Shown: positions 17,971 through 26,051 of the stretch, piece after piece | How positions within the stretch are numbered: the first letter of the stretch is position 1 | Layout: every line of letters starts with the position of its first letter | Source of the DNA: Enterococcus mundtii | GTDB lineage: Bacteria; Bacillota; Bacilli; Lactobacillales; Enterococcaceae | Assembly (NCBI RefSeq): GCF_002813755.1 | Contig: NZ_CP018061.1 | Location: 1 to 64,000, forward strand | Direction of reading: 5' to 3' | Length of the DNA: 64,000 nt | Position numbers and translations under genes: made by a program | The notes under the pieces: model-generated | The model's database searches: none | Told to the model about the DNA's origin: nothing | The model's input: only the letters and a program-made list of their open reading frames with translations

Positions 17971-18375
17971 TATGGAATTTAATTGATTTGTTCTAGTGTT
18001 TTAATATTATTACGACAGTAAAAAAATAGTTTGATTCTTCTAACATGAATGACCATCTAGAAGTGGAAATGTATAAAAGATTTATTTTATGAAGTTTTCC
18101 TAATATCATTCACTCATGATAGGCAGCTCCGTATCATAAATGAAATAATGATCGATATCACGAATGACTGTCAATAAATGACGGTCTTTTTTTAATGTTA
18201 TTTTAACGATTATGAAACCAAAACGACGTTTTATGATATGTTCTATTTTTCAATTGATTATTATATTAAAATGGAAATATATCGAAGGTGTAAAGTTAAT
18301 TTTATCAGTTATTTTATTTGATCAAAGAGCTCATTTTTTTATGAAATAATAAAAATCGTTTTAATCGTTTTAAAT
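17971..18375. other. AT-rich gene-free stretch with an orphan terminator hairpin
   Basis: No gene is supported here. At 18165-18199 the stem GACTGTCA/TGACGGTC with loop ATAAA is followed by seven T, a rho-independent terminator without a gene in front of it. It could end a small RNA or act in the leader of the downstream type VII effector operon. Confidence 0.5.
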
Positions 18376-18510
18376 ATGAAAATAATTCAGAAAAAATTCG
18401 TATTTAGTTTAAGAAGGACAGTATCTAAAGAGCAAAGCTATCGTTTAGGAAAAAGAATGTTGCAAGAAATCAACCATCAAATATCTAAGAAGGTGAATGA
18501 ATGTCAATAG
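18376..18510 (+). CDS. possible small first gene (or remnant) of the LXG operon
   Basis: A 44-codon frame (MKIIQKKFVFSLRRTVSKEQ...) ends in TAG overlapping the start of the DUF3958 gene by 10 bases. The next two gene junctions overlap by 10 and 11 bases in the same way. That regularity is the main support; no RBS is visible. LXG operons usually begin with a small WXG100-like DUF3130 gene, and this could be its 3' remnant. It may also be chance. Confidence 0.3.
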   Translation: MKIIQKKFVFSLRRTVSKEQSYRLGKRMLQEINHQISKKVNECQ

Positions 18511-18857
18511 ACAATGAAATGATCTATGAGAATCAAAAAGAAATTTGGAAAGTGGAACAGCAACAAGACGAATTAGCAAATGGGAAACGTAGGTTAGAAA
18601 ACCAGCTCCTTCAATTAGAAAAAGAACTTCAAAGAGGTTTTCGCCAATTATCTGAATTGAATCATGAAGATATCCAACAAGGTATGACCAATGCAATTTG
18701 GATGCAGAAGGAGTATGAAGCAAAGCAACAAACATTTCAACAACAATTTCATCAGGCACATGAAGAACTTGATTTTTCGTACAGGAAAACTTTACAAGGA
18801 TTAGAAGTAGAAAGAGAAGAGTTGTTTGCAGAAAGGAGAACATTTGAGTGGGATTAG
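18501..18857 (+). CDS. DUF3958-like LXG-associated helical protein
   Basis: 118 residues from ATG 18501 with AAGGTGAATG upstream. It is almost wholly alpha-helical and charged, with heptad-like patterns (QQQDELANGKRRLENQLLQL, EKELQRGFRQLSELN) and no membrane segment. Length and position, immediately before an LXG gene, fit the DUF3958/Lap2 family: small WXG100-like partners that bind the LXG domain and help target the effector to the type VII secretion machine. The stop overlaps the effector start by 10 bases, which indicates translational coupling. Confidence 0.75.
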   Translation: MSIDNEMIYENQKEIWKVEQQQDELANGKRRLENQLLQLEKELQRGFRQLSELNHEDIQQGMTNAIWMQKEYEAKQQTFQQQFHQAHEELDFSYRKTLQGLEVEREELFAERRTFEWD

Positions 18858-20134
18858 TTTATGTGAGTGGGGAATCATCAGAATTTATGTCAGCGTTAAA
18901 GAAGAACTTAGCCAGTAGTAAAGAAACGATCAATCAACTAAAGAGAGGAAGTCAAAAAGTCGTGTCAGCTGTTAACGGAAACGAATTATCTGGTGCAGCA
19001 TATACAGCAGGAAAAGGATTATTTAGTGAATTGATCATTCCGACAATTACACGAACAACGAATGCGATTGAAAAAATTGAACAGGAGCTACAAAGGTATA
19101 AAGTCGCGGATCAGATTGTAGCAATGGAAGGATACTTGGATGAGAACAAACTGAACCAGCAACTGGCGACGACGCGAGTTATGAAAGCATCAGTAGACAC
19201 GACTTCTGCTTTTGTTCAGTCCCAAGCACAAAGTAATCCGTTCGTCGGCATTCTCGAAACATTGCTAAATGTCCAACGAGATCTAAATCGTATGTCAGAG
19301 AGCTTTCAACAAGATATTGATCAATTACAAAATAAGCTAAAAAAATTACATAATTTCAATTCTCAAACTAGTGGATTATTCAGTCATAGTTTGGATGAAT
19401 TGAAACTGGCAATGCAGGGTGTATTAGTGTTAAAGAATACGAGAGTGCGGACAGATGGTTCATATTTGTTACCCGAGGGGATAAATAAAAAGTGGTTTAC
19501 TTCTGATCAAATGGATATAGAAAATTATGATGAAGTTATTTCAGTACTTCAAACAACAGGGGGGACTCTGGCTAGTGAGAAAACAGAGAAACTATTTATA
19601 CAAAAAGGAATACAGCATGGTCAAGATGCTTCCGACTATATCTGGAAAAACCGATATTCGTTAGAATTACCAGACGGAAAGATTTTGGGAGAAGTTCCTG
19701 GAGCCACTCTAGCTGCAAGAGAATCGGCTGAGAATGCAATAAAAGGGGTATTTAAATATGGAGGTAAGGTAATAACAGAAGGAGCAGGATTATTAATTGG
19801 TGTAGGGATAGATATAGTTTCAGGTGATAGTGCTGAAGAGGCTTGGGGAAAAGGAATAATTACAGGATTAGCTAGTGCAGGAGTAGTAAGTGGTATAAAG
19901 CTTAGTACTGGAGCATTAGCTGCAGTTGGACTAATTTCTGCTCCTGTAAATATTGGTATAGTAGGTTCTATAGCTGTAGGTATAGGTGTAGGTATTGCGA
20001 ATGATATTTTAAGAGAAAAATTTAAATTTGTTAGAGATTTTGAAGATAGTGTGGGACAAGCAGTAGTATCTGGATGGGGTGATTTCACTGAAGGGGTGAG
20101 TGGTTTTATTGGAGGCCTATTAGATGGAATATAG
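18848..20134 (+). CDS. LXG-domain type VII effector with glycine-rich hydrophobic C-terminal domain
   Basis: 428 residues. The start is GTG 18848, nine bases after AAAGGAGA, giving MGLVYVSGESSEFMSALKKN, a typical LXG N-terminus. Residues 1 to about 200 are helical LXG with late coiled coil (DIDQLQNKLKKLHNFNSQTSG). Residues about 300-400 are hydrophobic and rich in glycine: EGAGLLIGVGIDIVSG, IITGLASAGVVSGIKL, IGIVGSIAVGIGVGIAND, with GxxxG zippers. This matches membrane-attacking LXG effectors (TelE- or TspA-like) rather than a nuclease or ADP-ribosyltransferase. The 3' third is more AT-rich than the 5' part, as in modular toxins. Likely immunity genes follow. No T7SS core gene is in the window. 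Confidence 0.85.
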   Translation: MGLVYVSGESSEFMSALKKNLASSKETINQLKRGSQKVVSAVNGNELSGAAYTAGKGLFSELIIPTITRTTNAIEKIEQELQRYKVADQIVAMEGYLDENKLNQQLATTRVMKASVDTTSAFVQSQAQSNPFVGILETLLNVQRDLNRMSESFQQDIDQLQNKLKKLHNFNSQTSGLFSHSLDELKLAMQGVLVLKNTRVRTDGSYLLPEGINKKWFTSDQMDIENYDEVISVLQTTGGTLASEKTEKLFIQKGIQHGQDASDYIWKNRYSLELPDGKILGEVPGATLAARESAENAIKGVFKYGGKVITEGAGLLIGVGIDIVSGDSAEEAWGKGIITGLASAGVVSGIKLSTGALAAVGLISAPVNIGIVGSIAVGIGVGIANDILREKFKFVRDFEDSVGQAVVSGWGDFTEGVSGFIGGLLDGI

Positions 20135-20849
20135 CCGTAAAATTATTGGTGGGAAAATATATAATATTGCATTTCAAAAAAATAAAATTATTCGCGGATG
20201 GTTGTTATTAGTAACAGAAAACAATGAAGAATTTGTTGTTCGACAGAATTCAAATTTGTTAAGGTTGGGCAACTATCATCTGAAGAGAGAAATATATAAA
20301 TCTAATACTTCTTTAATGAGTTTTTCTGTAGACTGTAAAGAGATAGAGAAAGATTATAAGAAAAAATCGAACAGTAATTACATAGGTAGTGCGGTTGCTT
20401 TAGTATTATATCCAATAATAAGAAAAATAGTTCCAGTTGAATGGTTATGGGATAATTCTGATCAATCTTTTAATTTTTCTATAGGTATAAAAAATCTATT
20501 GTTTTTTTGGCTAACTATAATAGTTTGCTTGTACTTTTGTTCTTTCTTTAGAAAAAGAAATTTTCTTTTTAAAATGATGAATAATGATTTTGATGTAAGT
20601 TTTTTAGGAAAGATAAATCTGATTAATAATTCTAAATATACAAAAAAAGTATGGACAATAAATAATCTAGTTGGTCTAGCTTTGATTATTTGTTTTACAA
20701 TCATTTTTTTGTTTATAATACCTTTTTTAGTACAAGCAAGATTGCTAAGTTTGTTGAGTTTTTATATAGTTAAAATTTTTTTGTTCAATGGTAAAGTTTG
20801 GTTCGTTAATAATGATGTGAAATATATAATGTTAGAAAGTGTATCTTGA
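20124..20849 (+). CDS. membrane protein, probable immunity to the LXG effector
   Basis: 241 residues. ATG 20124 overlaps the effector stop by 11 bases, so the two are coupled. A soluble N-terminal part of about 85 residues (IRGWLLLVTENNEEFVVRQN) is followed by four or more hydrophobic segments: YIGSAVALVLYPIIRKIV, LLFFWLTIIVCLYFCSFF, LVGLALIICFTIIFLFIIPFL and LLSLLSFYIVKIFL. A membrane-embedded immunity protein is what a pore-forming effector requires (compare TipE with TelE, and DUF443 TsaI with TspA). It is paralogous to the next gene. The function is inferred from position and topology only; AT content is very high. Confidence 0.65.
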   Translation: MEYSRKIIGGKIYNIAFQKNKIIRGWLLLVTENNEEFVVRQNSNLLRLGNYHLKREIYKSNTSLMSFSVDCKEIEKDYKKKSNSNYIGSAVALVLYPIIRKIVPVEWLWDNSDQSFNFSIGIKNLLFFWLTIIVCLYFCSFFRKRNFLFKMMNNDFDVSFLGKINLINNSKYTKKVWTINNLVGLALIICFTIIFLFIIPFLVQARLLSLLSFYIVKIFLFNGKVWFVNNDVKYIMLESVS

Positions 20850-20858
20850 GTAAATGAT

Positions 20859-21607
20859 ATGGAAATAGAAGATGGTGAGATTAGAAATTTATGCTTTGAT
20901 AAAAAAAGAGTAATTCCAGGTTGGTGTCTATTGATTTCAGATAATAATGAAGAATATTTAATAAGACAAAACAATTTCATGGTAGGTTTAAAGCAATATA
21001 GAGTTAATAGAAAGATCTATCAAGCCAGTATTTCTTTGAGTGAATCCAGTATTTCTGGTTTAGAAATGGAGAAGGAAATCAAGAAAAAATCAGAAAAAAG
21101 TTATTTAGGAGTAGCCATTGGACTTCCTTTAAGTAACTTAGTGAGGGACTTTATTCCACAGAATTGGCTTTGGGGCAAAAGTAATTTGCCAATAGATATG
21201 TTGGAAGGAATCATCAATTTATTATTCTTCTGGTTAACATTAGTCGTTTGTCTTTCTGTTGTCTCTTATTGGAGAAAAAATAGATTAAAAATGGAATTAG
21301 AAAAAAGAGGTAGTTCTTTAAAGCTTATAGGTAAGGGATATGCAATTACTCCATTGATCATTACACAAAAAAATTTAAAGTGGTGGTGAGAAGAATGAAG
21401 ATGATTCATTGCGTAAAGGTATTAATAGTAGGGATAGGATTGCTTATATTTTATGGCATATTTACGCTAGTGCTTCCTTTTTTGATACAAGAAAGATTAT
21501 TATTTTTTCTTACAGTGTTTATTCTTGTGAGTACTATATATAATGGCAAAATATATTCAACAAAAAAAGTGAAATATAAAATAATATTTGATAAAGATGA
21601 TCGGTAA
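20859..21607 (+). pseudogene. second probable immunity membrane protein, frameshifted
   Basis: ATG 20859 gives MEIEDGEIRNLCFDKKRVIPGW and follows the preceding paralogue segment by segment: PGWCLLISDNNEEYLIRQNN, MEKEIKKKSEKSYLGVAIG, LWGKS, NLLFFWLTLVVCLSVVSYW. It stops at 21389. In another frame from about 21370 the similarity continues: VLIVGIGLLIFYGIFTLVLPFLIQERLL, then YNGKIYSTKKVKYKI, ending at 21607. The shift lies in a run of seven A (21366-21372). Restored length is about 248 residues. It is either an inactivated duplicate, a phase-variable homopolymer switch, or a base-calling error. Confidence 0.65.
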
Positions 21608-21716
21608 ATATGTATATCCTTTTTTTGTATTAAATTTCTTATGGAATAGAAGTCGGAAATACAGAGATTGAGCCTACTAATAGCAACAGCTATAATAACT
21701 AGAATGGAGAATACAT

Positions 21717-22103
21717 ATGGAACAAACTAACTTATTGCCTTTGGGTAGTGTTGTGTACATGAAAGAAGGAATTATGCCATTACTAATTGTTGCGCGACAA
21801 CCGATTTTGAAGATGCAAGAGGAAATTTATTACTTAGATTATGCTGCAGTAAATCAACTAACTGGTTTAAATAATATTGAAGAAATAGCGTATTTTAATA
21901 ACGAGGACATTCGAGAAATTTTATATCAAGGATATATAAGTGAAAATGAAAAAACAGTTTTAACAGCCTTAGAAGAATGGAAGCAAAATAATTTGGATAT
22001 CCCTAAAGGTAAAGTTATTGATCTAAAACATACTTCTAAGAAAAAAGAATACGGGGATTTAGGAAAAAAATCTTTATTGGAAGGAGAAACATTTGGTTTT
22101 TAA
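21717..22103 (+). CDS. DUF4176-domain protein
   Basis: 128 residues from ATG 21717 with GGAGAA upstream. The N-terminal half has the DUF4176 pattern: LLPLGSVVYMKEGIMPLLIVARQP, then YYLDYAAVNQLTG and YFNNEDIREILYQGYISENE. DUF4176 proteins are repeatedly found among type VII secretion/LXG genes of streptococci and enterococci, where their role is not known. It is soluble and acidic, with a lysine-rich tail. Its place between membrane immunity-like genes supports membership of the same island. Confidence 0.8.
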   Translation: MEQTNLLPLGSVVYMKEGIMPLLIVARQPILKMQEEIYYLDYAAVNQLTGLNNIEEIAYFNNEDIREILYQGYISENEKTVLTALEEWKQNNLDIPKGKVIDLKHTSKKKEYGDLGKKSLLEGETFGF

Positions 22104-22310
22104 TTTTATATTGAGTTAATGAGAATGCTAGCAAGGATTATTAAGCCCATCAAATACAATTTAAAGATGAGGAGGAAGATCGTTTTGGTTGGTTTTTTAT
22201 GAAAAAATCACAGAAATAAAATACTATAGAACTGTTTTGAAACTAATTAAGTAATAGCTTATAGTGCTAAATTTTCCAGAATCAACTGAGAAACTTGAAG
22301 GAGGCTTTAG

Positions 22311-22979
22311 ATGATAGGAAACAACTGTGCCCAAGAGATTAAAAGAATTAATGGCAGATATTATTTACTGGAATTAAATGATGGATTGTACATTGTTGAT
22401 TATTTTAAGTTAATGAGGCTGAGAAACTTTTTTCCGTTTAGTACCTTTTACGACAACGCTCCGAAAAAAAGTTGGACTGCATATAAAGTAACTGGATCAG
22501 CAGAAATTTTTGAAGGTAAAAAAATACCTGAAATACAATTTTATGTTCCTGAATCTTATGGAATTTTCGGAGTTTTTGTAATTAGTCCTTTTCTTATATT
22601 TTTGGGCTATCTTGAATCAATATATTTAGCTCTATTGATTGGTAGTGTTCTTAGTACATATGGAATAATATCGACCTGTCGACTATTACATAACAATAAG
22701 AAAGTGAAAGAAATCGTTAAAGATACGACAATTGTACAGTTAGTACTTGTTGAAAATAAAAGGTCAAAAATTTATGTATTTCTGAGTAATTTTTTATCAT
22801 GTGTATATGGTATGTTTATAGGTTACCTATTTATATCGGCAATTTTATCAGGTGACTTTTGGAAAGTTATTTTTGTTTCATTAGTATCACCTACAATTTC
22901 ATTAATATTTGGAAAAATCATATCAAATTTTAGAGAAGTTCCAGATGCATCTTCTAAATATCAAATTGAAAAAAGATGA
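22311..22979 (+). CDS. DUF443-like membrane protein, probable orphan immunity
   Basis: 222 residues from ATG 22311 with a strong AAGGAGG. The N-terminus INGRYYLLELNDGLYIVDYF is like that of DUF443 (tandem five-TM) proteins. It is followed by two blocks of membrane helices: IFGVFVISPFLIFLGYLESIY with YLALLIGSVLSTYGIIST, and FLSNFLSCVYGMFIGYLFIS with VIFVSLVSPTISLIFGKII. In Staphylococcus aureus, DUF443 proteins (TsaI) protect against the membrane-depolarising T7SS toxin TspA. Here no toxin gene is directly attached, so it may be an orphan immunity gene protecting against rivals. The assignment is moderately sure. Confidence 0.65.
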   Translation: MIGNNCAQEIKRINGRYYLLELNDGLYIVDYFKLMRLRNFFPFSTFYDNAPKKSWTAYKVTGSAEIFEGKKIPEIQFYVPESYGIFGVFVISPFLIFLGYLESIYLALLIGSVLSTYGIISTCRLLHNNKKVKEIVKDTTIVQLVLVENKRSKIYVFLSNFLSCVYGMFIGYLFISAILSGDFWKVIFVSLVSPTISLIFGKIISNFREVPDASSKYQIEKR

Positions 22980-23293
22980 AAATTACATAAAAGATTATCA
23001 ATTGAAATGATTGTATATTTTGAACCCATTATTCTAATCGATTATGAGGATAAACAAAAGATGAATGTGTGAAAAGAAATAATATGACTACCAAAATTTA
23101 AGTTTCTGTTGAATGTGTATGTATTTTTTAGTCCACCTCTAAGCATTTAGGAGCATAGGTGCTGTATCTTTGAGAATCTATCAAGAAATCCTACCAAATA
23201 AAGAAAATTAGGAAATCATTCATTGTTCCATAGGAATCTTGTAATAATTATTTGATAAGGTATCATCGTGGGGGATTGAGAAAGAGGGTTCAG
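22980..23293. other. AT-rich spacer without a supported gene
   Basis: About 310 bp. A weak dyad (CACCTCTAAGCATTTAGGAG...AGGTG) lies near 23130-23162. It has stop codons in all frames, and I see nothing else in it. Confidence 0.4.
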
Positions 23294-24007
23294 ATGAAGA
23301 AAACTTATCAAGTGATTTGTCTATTGATCATGGCTTTTTTGTTTTTTACGCCCGTTCAAACTTTTGCCGTAGCAGGTGGGCATGGTGGTGGTTCAACCGG
23401 TGGGGGCTCTGGTGGCGGTTCGATAGGGGGAGGTTCCAATTCCTATTATCGGAGGAGTCGGACGACTAATAGTAACAGTACATCAGAAGATTTTCTCTTT
23501 GTTGGCTTATCATTAGGAAGTATATTTGTTTTTTCTTTATTTAAAAAAAAGAAAACGCACAATATGGATATCAATGATTTGTTATCAAGAATGCCTGGAA
23601 CAAAGCGTGAAAAGAAAAAATTGCTTTCTGAGATCAACAGAATCTTTTATGCAATACAAAAATCTTGGGAAGAAGAGGCTCCTGAAAAAGCAAAAAATTG
23701 TTATACTTCAAGATTATTTGAAGAACATCAGCAAGTGTTACAAAAAAATAAAGATGACGGTGTAAGAAATCATACAACGAAAATAGCCATTCAAGAATTG
23801 GCTAACTACCGACAAATCAATGATACTAGTTTCTCTATTCGAATCGATTTTAGTTGTTTCGATTACTTAGTCGATCGAAAGAACCAGCAGTTGATTTCAG
23901 GAGATAAGCGGGAAAGGCTTTATTTTTCGCAAGTATGGTATTTCAACTACTCTGAAAAAGACAAAATTTGGCAAGCAGATTTTATTCAACCGATATTTTT
24001 AGATTGA
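23294..24007 (+). CDS. secreted/membrane Tim44-like domain protein
   Basis: 237 residues from ATG 23294 with AGAGGG upstream; an earlier in-frame start would delay the signal peptide. Residues 1-28 form a signal sequence (LLIMAFLFFTPVQTFAVAGG). Next come a Gly/Ser-rich stretch with many GGG, a membrane helix (FLFVGLSLGSIFVFSLF) and a lysine cluster. The C-terminal part (about 105-235) is Tim44-like: INRIFYAIQKSWEEEAPEKAKNCYTSRLFEEH, and a beta-rich end SQVWYFNYSEKDKIWQADFI. The bacterial role is not established. It ends with a strong terminator and sits at the edge of the T7SS island, without proof of a link. Confidence 0.75.
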   Translation: MKKTYQVICLLIMAFLFFTPVQTFAVAGGHGGGSTGGGSGGGSIGGGSNSYYRRSRTTNSNSTSEDFLFVGLSLGSIFVFSLFKKKKTHNMDINDLLSRMPGTKREKKKLLSEINRIFYAIQKSWEEEAPEKAKNCYTSRLFEEHQQVLQKNKDDGVRNHTTKIAIQELANYRQINDTSFSIRIDFSCFDYLVDRKNQQLISGDKRERLYFSQVWYFNYSEKDKIWQADFIQPIFLD

Positions 24008-24054
24008 TAGCGTGTCTTTAGAGGATAAATGATCAACCATATAAAATAAGATGA

Positions 24055-24105
24055 CAAAAAAGAGGATTGAAGAATCAATAAGATGCTTCAGTCCTCTTTT
24101 TATAG
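24055..24105 (+). terminator. terminator of the Tim44-like gene
   Basis: The stem AAAGAGGATTGAAG/CTTCAGTCCTCTTT is followed by a T-rich tail. It faces the convergent membrane gene. Confidence 0.85.
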
Positions 24106-24142
24106 TTATTGAAATAGATGATTCTCTATCATGATTAAATAA

Positions 24143-25789
24143 CTAAAAAATGTCATTCGTGATATGAGTATAATGGGATCCTAACTTAGTCTTATAGGAA
24201 TTATATAAGAGAAAAATCAGGAAAATCATCAATGAAATTAGAGAGAGATATCTTGCGAAAATAGCGAGATTTGTATAGGTATAAGTAATCACAATTGTGT
24301 TTTTACCGGGTGGGATGACTAACTCAGTTGTACCTATTGAAGATAAAGAAGTTTCAACTGGAGTGTTATTCACTGTTGCGATTTGTCCATCATAATGGTA
24401 AAGAGATGTTGTGAAAACTGATTTTTCATTATTTTTATTATCAACTTTAATTGTATATTTACTATTAGTAAAAGAAGTCTCGGGTTTTATTTCCTCATTA
24501 TTAAGGAAGTATTTATGATTGTTAATCACATCTGGATATTTTATTGATTCTTTATTTGCATAATCAGTATGCTGGTAGTTCTCGGCAGCAGAAATAGCAT
24601 TTTCAGGTTCGATGCGAGTTAATGAGTCATTATTCGCTACTAGATTAATTATCCCAGAAAAATGAAGGGTAATCCCAATTAGAGTAACACTGATGATTTT
24701 TATCATATTTTTTTTATTATATAAATTATAATAGATTAAGATACTTATTGTATAAGCTAAAAACAATGAAGTGAAGCCATTCAATCGCCAAATAAATTGT
24801 AGGCTCTTTATAGGGGTACTGTTCAGTAATTTTAAGGGAAATAAACTAGTACAACAAAAAAGTGTAAATATACCAAGCGCGAAAATGAATTTATCAGTAA
24901 CTTGCAATTTTTTTACAAAAGTAAAAGTTACTAATAATCCAATAAAAATAAAGAATCCGATTGTATAATTTCTATAGTTATTATTTAAAATATGAGAGAG
25001 CATATCACTAGGAGCCATCCCGATTAATTCTCTTCCTTGAGGTACTTTGAGTTCTTGTGCGCTAGATTGCTGAATAAATGGAATTAAAAAAGCCGCACTT
25101 AATAAAAAGGTCACTGTAGTTGCTTTTAACAAGCTTAATAATCTAGACATTTTATTATTCCAAAAATAAAAAGATAAAATTATGGTGATAGCTATAAAGC
25201 CTGTAACCATTGCTACCGATAGTAAATGTGTATAGACTACTAAAGTCATACCAATAGTAAGCCAATACCACTTGCTATAATCGCCCACATATATTTCATA
25301 ACAACCAACCAATATTAGAGGTAAAAAGGTTAAAGCAACTGCTTCTCCTAGTGAGGCTCTAAAAAAGATATCAATTGCGCGATAGCCTGCAAATGTGTAT
25401 ATGATAGAAAATAGTAGAGCGATGTATCTGTTTCTTTTTAATTTATTCATTGAGAAGTAAGCTATTAACATTGTTAAAAATGTTATGAAAAAATAGTATA
25501 AATTATAACTCAATACAAGATTACCTGTAATTTTAAAGAAAAAACTAGCCGGGTAAAAAGTTAACCAAGGGTAGAAAACGTTTATCATAGTACCATGATG
25601 GGCAAAATTATTAAAATTGACTGGAGAATCCCATACATTATCTAAACCTACAAGGCGTGACAAATGAAAATATGTGTCTTGAGACGAGTTATGTAAGATT
25701 CCATGTGTCAAAAATAAAGGTAGTACATACATCATACTTAAGCAAAGCATAAACATGATATCTATTAATTGATATTTATTCTTTTTCAT
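24143..25789 (-). CDS. polytopic membrane protein, YfhO/GT-C-like
   Basis: 548 residues from the ATG at 25789, eight bases after AAGGAG; the ATG seven codons earlier precedes that RBS. About twelve to thirteen membrane helices are followed by an extracellular-looking beta domain (about 400-510: VETSLSSIGTTELVIPPGKNT) and a last helix. The first loop HNSSQDTYFHLSRL resembles the GT-C catalytic loop, and the whole recalls YfhO-type and 6-pyruvoyl-tetrahydropterin-synthase-related membrane proteins, thought to transfer sugars from lipid carriers to wall polymers. The acceptor is unknown. The gene is monocistronic and markedly AT-rich compared with its right neighbour, which suggests transfer. 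Confidence 0.7.
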   Translation of the reverse strand: MKKNKYQLIDIMFMLCLSMMYVLPLFLTHGILHNSSQDTYFHLSRLVGLDNVWDSPVNFNNFAHHGTMINVFYPWLTFYPASFFFKITGNLVLSYNLYYFFITFLTMLIAYFSMNKLKRNRYIALLFSIIYTFAGYRAIDIFFRASLGEAVALTFLPLILVGCYEIYVGDYSKWYWLTIGMTLVVYTHLLSVAMVTGFIAITIILSFYFWNNKMSRLLSLLKATTVTFLLSAAFLIPFIQQSSAQELKVPQGRELIGMAPSDMLSHILNNNYRNYTIGFFIFIGLLVTFTFVKKLQVTDKFIFALGIFTLFCCTSLFPLKLLNSTPIKSLQFIWRLNGFTSLFLAYTISILIYYNLYNKKNMIKIISVTLIGITLHFSGIINLVANNDSLTRIEPENAISAAENYQHTDYANKESIKYPDVINNHKYFLNNEEIKPETSFTNSKYTIKVDNKNNEKSVFTTSLYHYDGQIATVNNTPVETSLSSIGTTELVIPPGKNTIVITYTYTNLAIFARYLSLISLMIFLIFLLYNSYKTKLGSHYTHITNDIF

Positions 25790-26051
25790 CTTTTTCTCCT
25801 TTTTTTTCATCTATTACTAAAAACATTTAATAATATTATAACATATATTGGTTATTTTATAAACTACTTTTAAAGTTTGTTCCTTTAATAAATCTAAATA
25901 ATAAAGCGTAAGATTGCACGATTAGATAAAATTTAATTATAAAAATAAGTAATTACTAAAAAGATAAATAATAAGAATTTTCTGAAAATTACCCTTTTGT
26001 TTCTCTCATGAAGATGTTAGAATGGTTGTTAAACTATAAAGGGGTGGTTGT

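Noticed and set aside
22104..22310. Decayed toxin gene between the DUF4176 and DUF443-like genes
   Set aside because: Only a 27-codon basic frame is visible; no similarity to the LXG C-terminus could be seen.
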